NCBI GenBank assembly: GCA_945890705.1 | Contig: CAMDCY010000012.1 | Span: forward strand, 1 to 36,052 | Length of the DNA stretch: 36,052 nt | Direction of reading: 5' to 3' | Source: Hydrogenophaga intermedia | GTDB lineage: Bacteria; Pseudomonadota; Gammaproteobacteria; Burkholderiales; Burkholderiaceae_C | Part shown: positions 6,044-15,535 of the stretch, piece by piece | Layout of the letters: each line of letters begins with the position of its first letter | Numbering within the stretch: the stretch's first letter is position 1 | The notes under the pieces: generated by a model | The model's database searches: none | The model's input: only the letters and a program-made list of their open reading frames with translations | What the model was told of the DNA's origin: nothing | Translations under genes and position numbers: made by a program

Positions 6044-8182
6044 ATGACCGTCTCCACCCAAGGCATCGAAATCCGCTCAAGCTCGCGCGCCGTGAGCCAA
6101 TGGGTGGAGTTGTTGTCCTCGATGCGCTTTGCAATCTCCTTGCTGACGGTGATCTGCATTGCATCGGTCATCGGCACTGTCGTTAAGCAGCACGAGCCAG
6201 CCAACAACTACGTCAACCAGTTCGGGCCTTTTTGGGCTGAGGTGTTTGAGAGTGCCAGCCTCTTCACCGTTTACAGCGCTTGGTGGTTTCTGCTGATTTT
6301 GGCGTTTTTGGTCATCAGCACGTCTTTGTGCATCGCCCGCAACACCCCCAAAATTTTCGCCGACTTCAAGGCCTACAAAGAAAACATCCGCGAACAAAGC
6401 CTCAAATCCTTCCCCAACCGTGCAGAAAACGGTTTGGAAGAAGCACCCGAAGCCGCGGCCAACCGCATGGGTCAAGCCTTGTTGGGTTCGGGCTGGAAGG
6501 TCAAACTGCAGTCGCGCGACACGCCCAACGGCAAAGGCTGGATGTTGGCAGCCAAAAAGGGCGTGGCCAACAAGTTGGGCTATTTGGCGGCTCACAGCGC
6601 GATTGTGTTGGTGTGTATCGGCGGCTTGCTCGACGGCGATTTGATGGTGCGCGCGCAGGTCTGGTTCAACGACAAAACCCCTTTTATGGGCAGCGGCCTG
6701 ATTGCCGATGTCCCAGCACAGCACCGCCTGTCCAGCAGCAACCCGACGTTTCGCGGCAATCTGATGGTGACCGAAGGTGCGGTGGCTGGCACGGCCATCT
6801 TGGCCCAGCCCCAAGGCGTGATCTTGCAGGAGTTGCCATTTTCGGTGGAACTCAAAAAATTCATTGTTGAGTACTACGACACAGGCATGCCCAAGCTGTT
6901 CGCCAGCGATATCGTGATCCAAGACTTGGAAACCGGTGAAACCAAAGCAGCGCGTGTGGAGGTCAACCACCCGGCTTACCACCGCGGCGTGGCCATTTAC
7001 CAGTCCAGCTTTGACGACGGCGGCTCCAAGGTGGTCCTCAAGGCCATGCCACTGCGCACAGCGGTCAAGCCCTTTGAGGTCAGTGGGAACATTGGGGGCT
7101 CGGTCAATGTGACCAATGGGGCTCAAGACATGGCCTTGGAGTTCACGGGCTTGCGCGTGATCAACGTCGAGAACTTCGCGGCCGATTCGGCGGTGGCGGG
7201 CGTGGATGTGCGCAAGGTGGATTTGCGCCACGCGATTGAAAGCCGCTTGGGCGCGGGCAACAAAACCGTGACCAGCCAAGAGTTGCGCAACGTCGGCCCG
7301 AGCGTGAGCTACAAGCTGCGCGACGCGGCGGGCCAGGCCGTGGAATACAACAACTACATGTTGCCGGTGGATTTGGACGGCCAACGCATGTTCTTGCTCG
7401 GCATGCGCGAGACCCCATCCGAGCCGATGCGGTACTTGCGCATTCCCGTGGACGAGAACGATGGTTTGGATGGTTTCGTGCGCCTGCGCATGGCCTTGGC
7501 TGATCCGGTTTTGCGCGAGCAAGCGGTGCGTCGCTACGTGGCGGCCGCGGTCGACCGCGACCGCCCCGATTTGGCGCTGGCCTTGTCGGCGTCGGGGCAG
7601 CGTGCGTTGGGCTTGTTTGCCGGCGCCGAAGTGTTGACCAACGCCGCACCTGTGGGTCAGGCACCCCAGATGGGTGGTTTGCCCGCGGTGTCGAACTTTT
7701 TGGATGTGAACGTGCCCGAAGCCGAGCGTGAACGCACCAGCGATGTGTTGGTGCGCATCCTCAATGGCACCTTGTTCGAGTTGATGCAAATCAGCCGCGA
7801 GCGCGAAGGCTTGAAGCCTTTGCCCCGCGACGAAGCGACGCAGGCGTTCATGACACAAGCGGTGCTGAGCCTGAGCGACAGTTTTTTCTATCCCGCACCG
7901 ATGGTTTTCTTGCTCAAAGATTTTGAGCACATCCAGGCCAGCGTGTTCCAAGTGGCGCGTGCGCCCGGCCAGAACATCGTGTATTTGGGTTGTTTCTTTT
8001 TGATCGTGGGCGTGTTTGCCATGCTCTACGTGCGCGAGCGTCGCGTGTGGGTGTGGCTCACACCGGTGGCTGGTCAGCCCGGCAGCCACGCCACCATGGC
8101 GTTGTCGTCCAACCGCAAGACCATGGAATCCGATCAAGAATTTGAACTGCTGAAAACGCAATTGTTGAAAGTGAACGCATGA
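6044..8182 (+). CDS. resB: Cytochrome c biogenesis protein ResB (Ccs1)
   Basis: ResB is one half of the System II haem lyase that attaches haem to exported apocytochromes at the outer face of the inner membrane. At 712 residues it has the expected layout. Membrane segments lie at about 27-48 (LLSSMRFAISLLTV region), 72-96 and 184-200, followed by a large periplasmic domain (about 205-640). The last membrane segment lies near 645-662 with a cytoplasmic tail. The N-terminal VELLSSMRFAISLLTV and FGPFW motifs are typical. No ribosome site precedes the ATG, which lies 12 bases after a terminator. Met27 (6122) is an alternative start but also lacks a ribosome site. The stop overlaps the next start (ATGA). 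Confidence 0.95.
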   Translation: MTVSTQGIEIRSSSRAVSQWVELLSSMRFAISLLTVICIASVIGTVVKQHEPANNYVNQFGPFWAEVFESASLFTVYSAWWFLLILAFLVISTSLCIARNTPKIFADFKAYKENIREQSLKSFPNRAENGLEEAPEAAANRMGQALLGSGWKVKLQSRDTPNGKGWMLAAKKGVANKLGYLAAHSAIVLVCIGGLLDGDLMVRAQVWFNDKTPFMGSGLIADVPAQHRLSSSNPTFRGNLMVTEGAVAGTAILAQPQGVILQELPFSVELKKFIVEYYDTGMPKLFASDIVIQDLETGETKAARVEVNHPAYHRGVAIYQSSFDDGGSKVVLKAMPLRTAVKPFEVSGNIGGSVNVTNGAQDMALEFTGLRVINVENFAADSAVAGVDVRKVDLRHAIESRLGAGNKTVTSQELRNVGPSVSYKLRDAAGQAVEYNNYMLPVDLDGQRMFLLGMRETPSEPMRYLRIPVDENDGLDGFVRLRMALADPVLREQAVRRYVAAAVDRDRPDLALALSASGQRALGLFAGAEVLTNAAPVGQAPQMGGLPAVSNFLDVNVPEAERERTSDVLVRILNGTLFELMQISREREGLKPLPRDEATQAFMTQAVLSLSDSFFYPAPMVFLLKDFEHIQASVFQVARAPGQNIVYLGCFFLIVGVFAMLYVRERRVWVWLTPVAGQPGSHATMALSSNRKTMESDQEFELLKTQLLKVNA

Positions 8183-9540
8183 CCAGCCTGAACGAAACCA
8201 TTGAACTCAAGCGCCAGTCCTCGGGCGGCGCCATTGCCCCCGCTTATTGGGCACGCCGCAACGCGTGGGACTGGGTGTTTGCTGTGCTGGTGGTCGTGGG
8301 GGCTGCTTGGGCACTGAGCCAGTACCAGCATGCGATGGATGGCTACGAGCAGGCCATTTTGGTGGGCGCCGTGCCGTCCTTGATCGCTCTGGCTTGGTTT
8401 TGGCGACCGCTGCGTCCGTTGATGGGGGTCGTCACAGCCTTCACCTTGTTGGCCTTGTGGCTCTACCAAACGCCCGAGGGTGTGGCCGATCTGGCGCGTG
8501 CCGATCAGGTCTTCATGTTGAAGTACTTCATCTCGAGTCAATCGGCGATTCTCTGGATGAGCGTCTTGTTCTTCATGAGCACCCTGTTTTATTGGGTGGG
8601 TTTGCTCACCCGAGCCGGCGACGCCTTTGAAGGTTTGGGTTCCGGCATGGCTTGGGTAGCGGTGGGCTTGGCCCTGATCGGCACCTTGGTGCGCTGGTAC
8701 GAAAGCCACCAGATCGGCCCCGACATTGGGCACATCCCGGTGAGCAATTTGTACGAGGTCTTCGTCATGTTTTGCTGGATGACGGCCTTGTTCTACCTCT
8801 ACTATGAAGACCAGTACAAAACCCGTTCCATGGGCGCGTTCGTGATGTTGGTGGTCAGCGCCGCGGTGGGCTTTTTGCTCTGGTATACCTTGGTGCGCGA
8901 AGCCCACGCCATTCAGCCTTTGGTCCCTGCGCTGCAAAGCTGGTGGATGAAGGTTCACGTGCCGGCCAACTTCGTGGGTTATGGCACCTTCGCCATCGCC
9001 GCCATGTTGGCCTTTGCTTACCTGATCAAACAAAGCGCCACCGAGACCCGCTGGTACAAGCTCGCGCCCCTGTGGTTGTTGGGTATTGTCTTGTGCTTGG
9101 AGCCCTTGGTCTTCCGCCAGTCTTCGCTGGAAAAGGGCGGTAGCTATTGGTTCGTCTATTTTGGTATTTCGGCCATGATCGTGGGGGGTATTTTGACAAC
9201 GCGCCGGCGTATCGCTGAGCGCTTGCCCAGCTTTGAGGTGTTGGACGATGTGATGTACAAGGCCATTGCCGTGGGCTTTGCCTTCTTCACCATCGCCACC
9301 GTTCTCGGTGCCTTGTGGGCGGCCGAAGCATGGGGTGGCTATTGGAGCTGGGACCCGAAAGAAACCTGGGCCCTGATCGTCTGGCTCAACTACGCCGCTT
9401 GGCTGCACATGCGCCTCATGAAGGGCTTGCGCGGTACCGTGGCGGCTTGGTGGGCCTTGGTCGGTTTGGCGGTGACCACGTTTGCCTTCTTGGGCGTTAA
9501 CATGTTCTTGTCTGGATTGCACAGCTACGGGGAGTTGTGA
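8179..9540 (+). CDS. ccsB: Cytochrome c biogenesis protein CcsB/CcsA (haem handling, WWD domain)
   Basis: This is the partner of ResB in System II; it carries haem across the membrane and presents it for attachment. The 453-residue polytopic protein contains the diagnostic tryptophan-rich WWD motif, [13 protein letters not shown], at about 385-397. It is flanked by membrane segments, and conserved histidines in neighbouring loops (for example near [12 protein letters not shown] and KVHVPANF) may be haem ligands. It overlaps resB by four bases, showing translational coupling. It is followed after 28 bases by msrP, so the haem-lyase genes and the methionine sulfoxide repair genes are probably one transcript. 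Confidence 0.95.
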   Translation: MTSLNETIELKRQSSGGAIAPAYWARRNAWDWVFAVLVVVGAAWALSQYQHAMDGYEQAILVGAVPSLIALAWFWRPLRPLMGVVTAFTLLALWLYQTPEGVADLARADQVFMLKYFISSQSAILWMSVLFFMSTLFYWVGLLTRAGDAFEGLGSGMAWVAVGLALIGTLVRWYESHQIGPDIGHIPVSNLYEVFVMFCWMTALFYLYYEDQYKTRSMGAFVMLVVSAAVGFLLWYTLVREAHAIQPLVPALQSWWMKVHVPANFVGYGTFAIAAMLAFAYLIKQSATETRWYKLAPLWLLGIVLCLEPLVFRQSSLEKGGSYWFVYFGISAMIVGGILTTRRRIAERLPSFEVLDDVMYKAIAVGFAFFTIATVLGALWAAEAWGGYWSWDPKETWALIVWLNYAAWLHMRLMKGLRGTVAAWWALVGLAVTTFAFLGVNMFLSGLHSYGEL

Positions 9541-9568
9541 TCCGGTATTGATTACCAAGGAAAACACC

Positions 9569-10549
9569 ATGATCATCCGCACCCAGACCGACGGCTTTAT
9601 TCACCCGCTGGGCAGCGAGATCACCCCGCAGGCAGCTTTTTTGGACCGCCGCCGTTGGTTGGCCCAGTCGGCCGTGGCTTTGGGCTCGGCCTGGGGCTTG
9701 GGGCACGCGAGCGCCGCGCAGGCCGCCAAGGGCGCCCCGCTCAAAGGGGTGCGCTCGACGGTCGCCGGTGCCATGGCTTTAGAAGCCTTGACGCCTTATG
9801 CGGACGTCACGGGCTACAACAATTTCTACGAATTCGGCTTGGACAAAGCCGACCCAGCCCGCAACGCCCACACGCTCAAAACCACGCCGTGGACGGTCTC
9901 GGTCGAAGGCTTGGTGGCCAAGCCACGGACCTGGGGCATGGAGGAGTTGATCAAACTTGCACCGATGGAGGAGCGTATCTACCGCTTGCGCTGTGTCGAG
10001 GGCTGGTCCATGGTGGTGCCATGGGTAGGCTACTCTTTGTCGGCTTTGATTCGCGCTGTGCAGCCTTTGGGCAGTGCACGTTACGTGGAATTCGTGACGC
10101 AGGCCGATCCGGCCACCATGCCGGGCCTGCGCAACAGTGTGTTGAATTGGCCTTATTTGGAAGGTTTGCGGCTCGATGAGGCGCAGCACCCGCTGACCTT
10201 GTTGACCTTTGGCGTGTACGGTGAAGTGTTGCCCAAGCAAAACGGTGCGCCGCTGCGTTTGGTGGTGCCGTGGAAATACGGCTTCAAGAGCGGCAAGTCC
10301 ATCGTCAAAATCCGTTTCACCGACCGCGAACCGCAGACCTCATGGAACGTGGCCGCGCCCAACGAATACGGTTTCTTCGCCAACGTGAACCCGGCGGTGA
10401 CGCACCCGCGCTGGAGCCAAGCCACCGAGCGGCGCATCGGTGAAGCGGCCGGTCTGTTTGCCAAGCGCCGACCCACCGAGCTGTTCAATGGCTATGGCCC
10501 GCAAGTCGCCTCGATGTACGCGGGCATGGACTTGCGCCGCTTCTTCTGA
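9569..10549 (+). CDS. msrP: Periplasmic methionine sulfoxide reductase catalytic subunit MsrP
   Basis: MsrP is a molybdopterin enzyme that reduces methionine sulfoxide in oxidised periplasmic proteins, with electrons from MsrQ. The 326-residue precursor begins with a Tat-type signal (DRRRWLAQS, about residues 26-34, then an Ala/Gly-rich hydrophobic run). The sulfite-oxidase fold is clear, with the molybdenum-ligand cysteine in [11 protein letters not shown] (Cys142) and the family blocks [22 protein letters not shown] and [12 protein letters not shown] chose the ATG at 9569 because AAGGA precedes it and SEITP follows at the usual distance. It is followed immediately by msrQ (overlapping TGATG). 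Confidence 0.96.
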   Translation: MIIRTQTDGFIHPLGSEITPQAAFLDRRRWLAQSAVALGSAWGLGHASAAQAAKGAPLKGVRSTVAGAMALEALTPYADVTGYNNFYEFGLDKADPARNAHTLKTTPWTVSVEGLVAKPRTWGMEELIKLAPMEERIYRLRCVEGWSMVVPWVGYSLSALIRAVQPLGSARYVEFVTQADPATMPGLRNSVLNWPYLEGLRLDEAQHPLTLLTFGVYGEVLPKQNGAPLRLVVPWKYGFKSGKSIVKIRFTDREPQTSWNVAAPNEYGFFANVNPAVTHPRWSQATERRIGEAAGLFAKRRPTELFNGYGPQVASMYAGMDLRRFF

Positions 10550-11145
10550 TGCGCTGGCCAGGCCAGGCTGGGCTGGTGTGGGCTGTAGCGATGTCGCCCG
10601 GCATCTATTGGTGGTGGGCCGCGCTCACCGATCAACTCGGCGTCAACCCCGCAGAAGCCCTGATCCGTGGTTTGGGTGAAAGCACCTTGCAGCTGCTGTG
10701 CTTGGTTTTGTTGATCACACCGCTGCGCGTGACAATGGGCTGGGTCAGCTTGGCGCGTTGGCGTCGGCCATTGGGTTTGGCGGTGTTTGCCCATGCGCTC
10801 TTGCATGCCGTGGCGTACGCATGGCTCGACCAATCTTGGGACCTAGCTGCACTGATGCTGGACGTGTGGGACCGGCCCTTCATCACCGTGGGCATGGTCG
10901 CCACGCTCTTGCTGCTGGCCATGGCGCTGACCTCGTGGAACGGTGCCATTCGTGCCTTGGGTGCTCGGCGATGGCAAGCGTTGCACCGCTCGGTCTACGC
11001 CGTGGCGGTGTTGGCGGTGCTGCACTTTTACTGGATGCGCATGGGCAAAAACCACTTCGGCGAGGTGTGGTTCTACGGGCTGGTGTTGGCCACCCTTTTG
11101 GGCTGGCGCGCTTGGCGCTGGCTGCGCCAACGCCGATTCAGCTGA
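10549..11145 (+). CDS. msrQ: Haem-binding membrane subunit MsrQ
   Basis: MsrQ is a b-type haem protein of the inner membrane that passes electrons from the quinone pool or flavins to MsrP. The 198-residue protein has about five to six membrane segments. Histidines in FAHALLHAVAYAWLDQ and in WQALHRSVYAVAVLAVLHFYWM fit the haem-ligand positions of the ferric reductase-like family. Translation is coupled to msrP by a TGATG overlap. The last eight bases overlap the end of lysA, which reads towards it. Confidence 0.93.
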   Translation: MRWPGQAGLVWAVAMSPGIYWWWAALTDQLGVNPAEALIRGLGESTLQLLCLVLLITPLRVTMGWVSLARWRRPLGLAVFAHALLHAVAYAWLDQSWDLAALMLDVWDRPFITVGMVATLLLLAMALTSWNGAIRALGARRWQALHRSVYAVAVLAVLHFYWMRMGKNHFGEVWFYGLVLATLLGWRAWRWLRQRRFS

Positions 11146-12412
11146 GCGATTTTTCCAAACGCATTTGGTCGTCGGCGCTTTCGCGCTCGCGAATCACCTG
11201 AACCCGATCACCCGACACCAAGACCTCGGCCGCTCGCCCGCGCGTGTTGTAGTTGCTGGCCATGCTCATGCAATAGGCACCAGCCGACAAGACCGCCAAG
11301 CAGTCCCCGGATCGCACCGCCAACGGACGGTCGCGGCCCAACCAGTCACCGCTTTCGCAGACGGGGCCCACCACGTCCCAGGTCAGGGTGGCGGTGTCGG
11401 CGCTGGGCGTTTGCACGGGCACGATCTGATGGTAGGCCTGGTACATGGCCGGTCGCGGCAAATCGTTCATGGCCGCGTCGACGATGCAGAAGTTTTTGTG
11501 TTCGCCGGGCTTGAGGTAGAGCACCTCGGTCAGGCACACGCCGGCGTTGCCCACCAAGGAGCGCCCCGGTTCGATGAAGATGGCGCGGTCGCCGTAGCCA
11601 CGTGCATCGAGTTTGGCCAACAGCGCTTGCCACAAGGCATCGGCGCTGGGGGGGGTGTCGCCGTGGTAGTTGATGCCCAAGCCGCCACCGAAGTCGATGT
11701 GCTCGATGCGGATGCCACCGGCTTCAATGGCTTGTACCAAGTCGAGCACGCGGTCCATGGCGTCGAGGTAGGGCGCGGCTTGAGTGATCTGTGAGCCGAT
11801 GTGGCAATCGATGCCCACCACGCGCAAGCCCGGATGGGCCGCGGCGCGTTGGTAGGTGCTCACCACGTCCTCGTGGGCGATACCGAATTTGTTGTCTTTG
11901 AGTCCGGTGGAGATGTAGGGGTGGGTTTGTGCGTCCACGTTCGGGTTGACGCGCAAGCTCACCGGGGCGCGCAGGCCCATGCTGTGTGCTACCTCGCCCA
12001 AGACGTCCAACTCGGCCACGCTCTCGACGTTGAAGCAACCGATGCCCACGTCCAAGGCACGGCGCATCTCGGTGCGGGTTTTACCAACGCCCGAAAAAAT
12101 CACTTTGCTGGGAGAGACGCCTGCGCGCAAAGCCCGTTCGAGCTCGCCGCCCGAGACGATGTCCAAGCCGCAACCGGCCCGCACCAAGGTTTGCAAAATG
12201 GCCAAGCTGCTGTTGGCCTTCATGGCGTAGCAAATTTGGTGGCGGCGATCGGCCAAGCCCTTTTGGTAAGCGGCCAAGGCTTGCAGCATGGCGGCTTGGC
12301 TGTACACAAACAGCGGCGTGCCGTGGGCTTGTGCCAATGAAGCCAGCGAAACGCCTTCCACCCACAGTTGGTGGTCGCGCACAGTGAAAAAGTCGGGCAA
12401 TTCGGTCGTCAT
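11138..12412 (-). CDS. lysA: Diaminopimelate decarboxylase
   Basis: LysA catalyses the last step of lysine synthesis, decarboxylating meso-diaminopimelate with pyridoxal phosphate in the cytoplasm. The 424-residue protein has the fold-type III layout. The PLP lysine is in CYAMKANSS (Lys65). HIDFGGGLGI and EPGRSLVGNAG are the glycine-rich phosphate-binding and substrate regions, and GPVCESGDWLGRDR carries the conserved active-site cysteine. It follows lptM by 19 bases, the usual lptM-lysA pairing of proteobacteria; dapF, often next, is not present here. Confidence 0.97.
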   Translation of the reverse strand: MTTELPDFFTVRDHQLWVEGVSLASLAQAHGTPLFVYSQAAMLQALAAYQKGLADRRHQICYAMKANSSLAILQTLVRAGCGLDIVSGGELERALRAGVSPSKVIFSGVGKTRTEMRRALDVGIGCFNVESVAELDVLGEVAHSMGLRAPVSLRVNPNVDAQTHPYISTGLKDNKFGIAHEDVVSTYQRAAAHPGLRVVGIDCHIGSQITQAAPYLDAMDRVLDLVQAIEAGGIRIEHIDFGGGLGINYHGDTPPSADALWQALLAKLDARGYGDRAIFIEPGRSLVGNAGVCLTEVLYLKPGEHKNFCIVDAAMNDLPRPAMYQAYHQIVPVQTPSADTATLTWDVVGPVCESGDWLGRDRPLAVRSGDCLAVLSAGAYCMSMASNYNTRGRAAEVLVSGDRVQVIRERESADDQMRLEKSLS

Positions 12413-12431
12413 GGGATGGGTCGGTGGCGGA

Positions 12432-12542
12432 TCACAGGGCGCTGGCGGTGGGCAAGGTCAAAGGACCTTTTTGGCCGCAACCGGCATTGCCCAACAACAC
12501 CAGTGCCAGCACGCTGGCGCAAAAAACCTTGGTCAGGGTCAT
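12432..12542 (-). CDS. lptM: Small lipoprotein LptM (YifL)
   Basis: This is a 36-residue open frame starting at 12542. The N-terminus is a lipoprotein signal with a hydrophobic core (SVLALVLLGNAGC). The predicted lipidated cysteine (Cys22) is followed by GQKGPLTLP, the hallmark CGxKGPLxxP motif of LptM. LptM helps the LptD/LptE lipopolysaccharide translocon mature at the outer membrane. The residue three before the cysteine is Asn, unusual for a lipobox, but the downstream motif and position before lysA make the call firm. It is easily missed in annotation because of its size. Confidence 0.9.
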   Translation of the reverse strand: MTLTKVFCASVLALVLLGNAGCGQKGPLTLPTASAL

Positions 12543-12616
12543 GGCAATCTTTGGAGTGAAGGGTGAAAAAAAGGCGCGGCCTACAATGACCAGCACCGTA
12601 TTGATTACCCATTGTA

Positions 12617-12940
12617 ATGACCGATCTTGAATACTTGGACCGAGCCGAGGCTTTGCTTAAAGCTGTGGAACTGTCGTGCGACCGACTCAACGACGAGACC
12701 GATGCCGACATCGACGCTCAGCGCGTGGGCGGCATGATCACCTTGGTCTTCGCCAACCGCAGCCAAATCGTCATCAATTTGCAAAAGCCTTTGCAAGAAG
12801 TCTGGTTGGCGGCCAAGGCCGGTGGCTTTCACTACCGCTTTGACGGCGAGACTTGGCAGGACACCAAAGGCCAGGGCGAGTTCTTGGCCCACCTGAGTCG
12901 CTACGCCAGCGAACAGTCGGGGTTGGCGCTGCGCTTTTAG
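12617..12940 (+). CDS. cyaY: Iron donor protein CyaY (frataxin)
   Basis: This 107-residue bacterial frataxin homologue is a cytoplasmic iron-binding regulator of Fe-S cluster assembly at IscS/IscU. An acidic first helix ([30 protein letters not shown]) supplies the iron-binding ridge. The beta-sheet region follows with [38 protein letters not shown], and the final part contains the family WQDT(K)-GEF pattern. It diverges from lptM-lysA across a 74-base gap. Its last four bases overlap the stop of mrcA on the other strand. Confidence 0.96.
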   Translation: MTDLEYLDRAEALLKAVELSCDRLNDETDADIDAQRVGGMITLVFANRSQIVINLQKPLQEVWLAAKAGGFHYRFDGETWQDTKGQGEFLAHLSRYASEQSGLALRF

Positions 12941-15345
12941 TTGCTGAACAGGTTCAAGATGCCTTGACGTTCTTGTTCGGTCGGCGTCTGAACTGGGTTG
13001 CCACTGCCGTCCAACAAAGGCGCGCCTGCTTCATTGGGCGTGTTCATGCCCAAGCTGCGGATGCTGGTGCTGGGGCCAAACTCTTCGAAGTACCACTCGC
13101 CCCCAATTTGAATCACGCCTGGAGGGACGGGGTATTCCAAGACCGGTTCTTGGCTCAAGGCGACTTTCATGAAATCCAGCCAGATGGGCAGGCTCAAGCC
13201 GCCACCGGTTTCTCGGGCGCCCAAGTTACGGGGTGTGCCGTAACCCACCCAAGTGGCGGCCACCAAATGGGGTTGAAAACCCACGAACCAAGCGTCAACC
13301 GAGTCGTTGGTTGTGCCTGTTTTCCCGAAAAGATCGGTGCGTTGCAAGGTGCTTTGCGCCCGGGCTGCGGTGCCACTGCGGGTGATTTCTTGCAACAAGC
13401 TGTTCATCACAAAGGCGTTACGTTCGTCAATGGCTCGCGGCTGTTCGGACAAATTCAATTCAGGTGCTCGGAACAACACGCGGCCGCGGTAATCGGTGAC
13501 TTGGCTGATCAGTTGCGGCTGCACCAAATACCCGCCGTTGGCGAAGACCGAATAGCCGGTGGCCATTTGCATGGGGGTGACCGAGCCGGCGCCCAAGGCC
13601 AGTGTGAGGTAGGGCGGGTGGCGCTCGGCGTCAAAGCCAAACCTGGTGACCCAGTCTTGGGCGCTTTGTGTGCCCACCACTTCCAAGACCCGAATCGAGA
13701 CCATGTTTTTGGACACCGCCAGCGCCCGGCGAAGCGACATGGGGCCCGCAAACTCGCCGTCGTAGTTCTTCGGCTCCCAAGGCTGACCGCCCGTTTGAGC
13801 AGCGGAGTAGAACAAGGGCGCATCGTTGACGATGGTGGTGGGTGTTACGCCTTTTTCCAAGGCGGCCGAATACACAAAGGGTTTGAAACTGGAGCCGGGT
13901 TGACGCCAAGCTTGTGTCACGTGGTTGAACTGTGTTTTTTGGAAATCAAAGCCACCCACCAAAGCACGGATGAAGCCGGTGCGGGGGTCGAGTGCCACAA
14001 AAGCCGCTTCGACCTCGGGTTGTTGGGTGATGAACCAAGCCTTTTTGGCGTTTTGCATCACGCGGATCACCGCGCCTGGGCGAATTTTGATTTTGGGACT
14101 GGCTTTGGCTGACAGCGCTGGTTGCACCGACAGCAAACCGTCTTTGATGATGTCAAAGGGTACGCCGTCTTGGCGTACAGCGACCACTTTCGTCGGGCTG
14201 GCGCTGAGCACCACCGCGGTGTAGAGGTCGCCGTTGTCTGGGACCGCGGCGATGGCATCGTCGATGGCATCGTCCAGCGCGGCCTTATCAGACGGTAAGT
14301 CAATGAACCGTTCAGGACCCCGGTAAATTTGCCTTTGCTCGTAATTGAATAATCCGGTGCGAACCGCGCGGTAAGCCGCTTGTTGTTGAGCGGAGCGCAC
14401 TGTGGTCGTGACGTTGAAGCCACGGGTGTAGGCCTCTTCGCCGTACTGGTCGACGATGGCTTGGCGCACCATGTCGGCGACAAAGTCAGCCTGAATGCGT
14501 TCGTTGCTGTTGTTCACTCGCAGCTTCAAGGGTTCGGCTTTGGCCGCACGGGCTTGTTCTCCGCTGATAAAGCCATTGGCCTGCATGCGATCGACGATGT
14601 GGAGTTGGCGCGAGCGGGCCCGCTTGGGGTTGTTGATCGGGTTGAAGGCAGAGGGCGCTTTGGGCAAGCCCGCGAGCATGGCAGCTTCTGCAATGGTCAG
14701 GTCTTTGAGCGGTTTGCCAAAGTAGGTTTGTGCGGCCGTGGAAAAACCATACGAGCGTTGACCCAGAAAAATCTGGTTCATGTAAATCTCAAGGATTTGC
14801 GCTTTGGTCAGGCGGTGTTCCAGTTTGAAGGTGAGCAAGACCTCGTAGATCTTGCGCATGTAGCTTTTTTCGGCCGACAAATACACGTTGCGCGCCACCT
14901 GCATCGTGATGGTGGACGCGCCTTGGCTGCGGGCCTGTCCCAAGTTCGCCAAGCCTGCGCGTACCATGCCGCGATAATCCACACCGTTGTGCTCAAAAAA
15001 GCGAGCGTCTTCGATGGCCAATACCGCGTTGATCATCACCGGCGGTATCTCGCTGATGGGCACCAAATTGCGCCGCTCTTCACCAAATTCGCCCAACAAA
15101 TCACCTTCGGCGCTGAAGACGCGCAAGGGCAGTTTGGGTTTGTAGTCGAGCAGGTTGTCAACGTCGGGGAGGTTGGGGTAGGCCACGGCCAAGGCTATGC
15201 CGATGACCGCAAACAAGACCCCCACAGCGCCCACCCCCAAGAGCACCAAGGACATCAGCAAGCGTCCCAAGGTTCCCAAGGGCGTAGGGCCGTGGCTGCT
15301 GCCGGAGGGCTTTGGGGAAGGGCGTTGAGGGTGGCTTGATGACAT
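12937..15345 (-). CDS. mrcA: Penicillin-binding protein 1A, bifunctional peptidoglycan synthase
   Basis: PBP1a polymerises and cross-links peptidoglycan at the outer face of the inner membrane. The 802-residue protein has a short Ser/Pro-rich cytoplasmic N-terminus and a membrane anchor (about 30-52). The GT51 glycosyltransferase domain follows, with catalytic Glu112 in [15 protein letters not shown] and the [17 protein letters not shown] block. The transpeptidase domain has SxxK as SSFK at Ser485 and KTGT at Lys675. I start at 15345 because upstream codons in the frame cross the divergent pilM promoter region. Its divergent neighbour is the pil cluster, a conserved gammaproteobacterial and betaproteobacterial arrangement. 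Confidence 0.96.
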   Translation of the reverse strand: MSSSHPQRPSPKPSGSSHGPTPLGTLGRLLMSLVLLGVGAVGVLFAVIGIALAVAYPNLPDVDNLLDYKPKLPLRVFSAEGDLLGEFGEERRNLVPISEIPPVMINAVLAIEDARFFEHNGVDYRGMVRAGLANLGQARSQGASTITMQVARNVYLSAEKSYMRKIYEVLLTFKLEHRLTKAQILEIYMNQIFLGQRSYGFSTAAQTYFGKPLKDLTIAEAAMLAGLPKAPSAFNPINNPKRARSRQLHIVDRMQANGFISGEQARAAKAEPLKLRVNNSNERIQADFVADMVRQAIVDQYGEEAYTRGFNVTTTVRSAQQQAAYRAVRTGLFNYEQRQIYRGPERFIDLPSDKAALDDAIDDAIAAVPDNGDLYTAVVLSASPTKVVAVRQDGVPFDIIKDGLLSVQPALSAKASPKIKIRPGAVIRVMQNAKKAWFITQQPEVEAAFVALDPRTGFIRALVGGFDFQKTQFNHVTQAWRQPGSSFKPFVYSAALEKGVTPTTIVNDAPLFYSAAQTGGQPWEPKNYDGEFAGPMSLRRALAVSKNMVSIRVLEVVGTQSAQDWVTRFGFDAERHPPYLTLALGAGSVTPMQMATGYSVFANGGYLVQPQLISQVTDYRGRVLFRAPELNLSEQPRAIDERNAFVMNSLLQEITRSGTAARAQSTLQRTDLFGKTGTTNDSVDAWFVGFQPHLVAATWVGYGTPRNLGARETGGGLSLPIWLDFMKVALSQEPVLEYPVPPGVIQIGGEWYFEEFGPSTSIRSLGMNTPNEAGAPLLDGSGNPVQTPTEQERQGILNLFSN

Positions 15346-15535
15346 GCGGGCAATCGTGACTAATCGTTCATTATAAAAAGCCGCCTCATGCGCAGCTTGG
15401 ACACACCAACGAGAAGGATTCCACTGCTTGGGTGGCGATTGTTTTTTCACGCCACAACCATCGGCAGACAAACGCCGAGACGGGGATTTAAATACAAGGC
15501 ATGGGCGCTGTCCGTTCGGCGTCAAGGGGCACAAC
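15346..15535. promoter_or_regulatory. Divergent mrcA-pilM control region
   Basis: These 190 bases separate the two divergent genes. On the minus strand a perfect TATAAT (15375-15370) could be the mrcA -10 box, without a good -35. Near pilM, inverted 7-base arms ACGCCGA and TCGGCGT are separated by about 38 bases. The second arm ends at the pilM ribosome site (AAGGGG), which could let the mRNA hide it. No convincing pilM promoter was identified. Confidence 0.3.

Noticed and set aside
6077-8161. Open frame of 694 codons antisense to resB
   Set aside because: It mirrors the resB codon pattern in GC-rich DNA, has no ribosome site and shows His/Gln/Ala-rich composition typical of antisense shadows. 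resB is clearly the real gene.
9482-9568. Upstream in-frame extension of msrP
   Set aside because: It would lie inside ccsB and put non-homologous residues before the Tat signal; the ATG at 9569 has a ribosome site.
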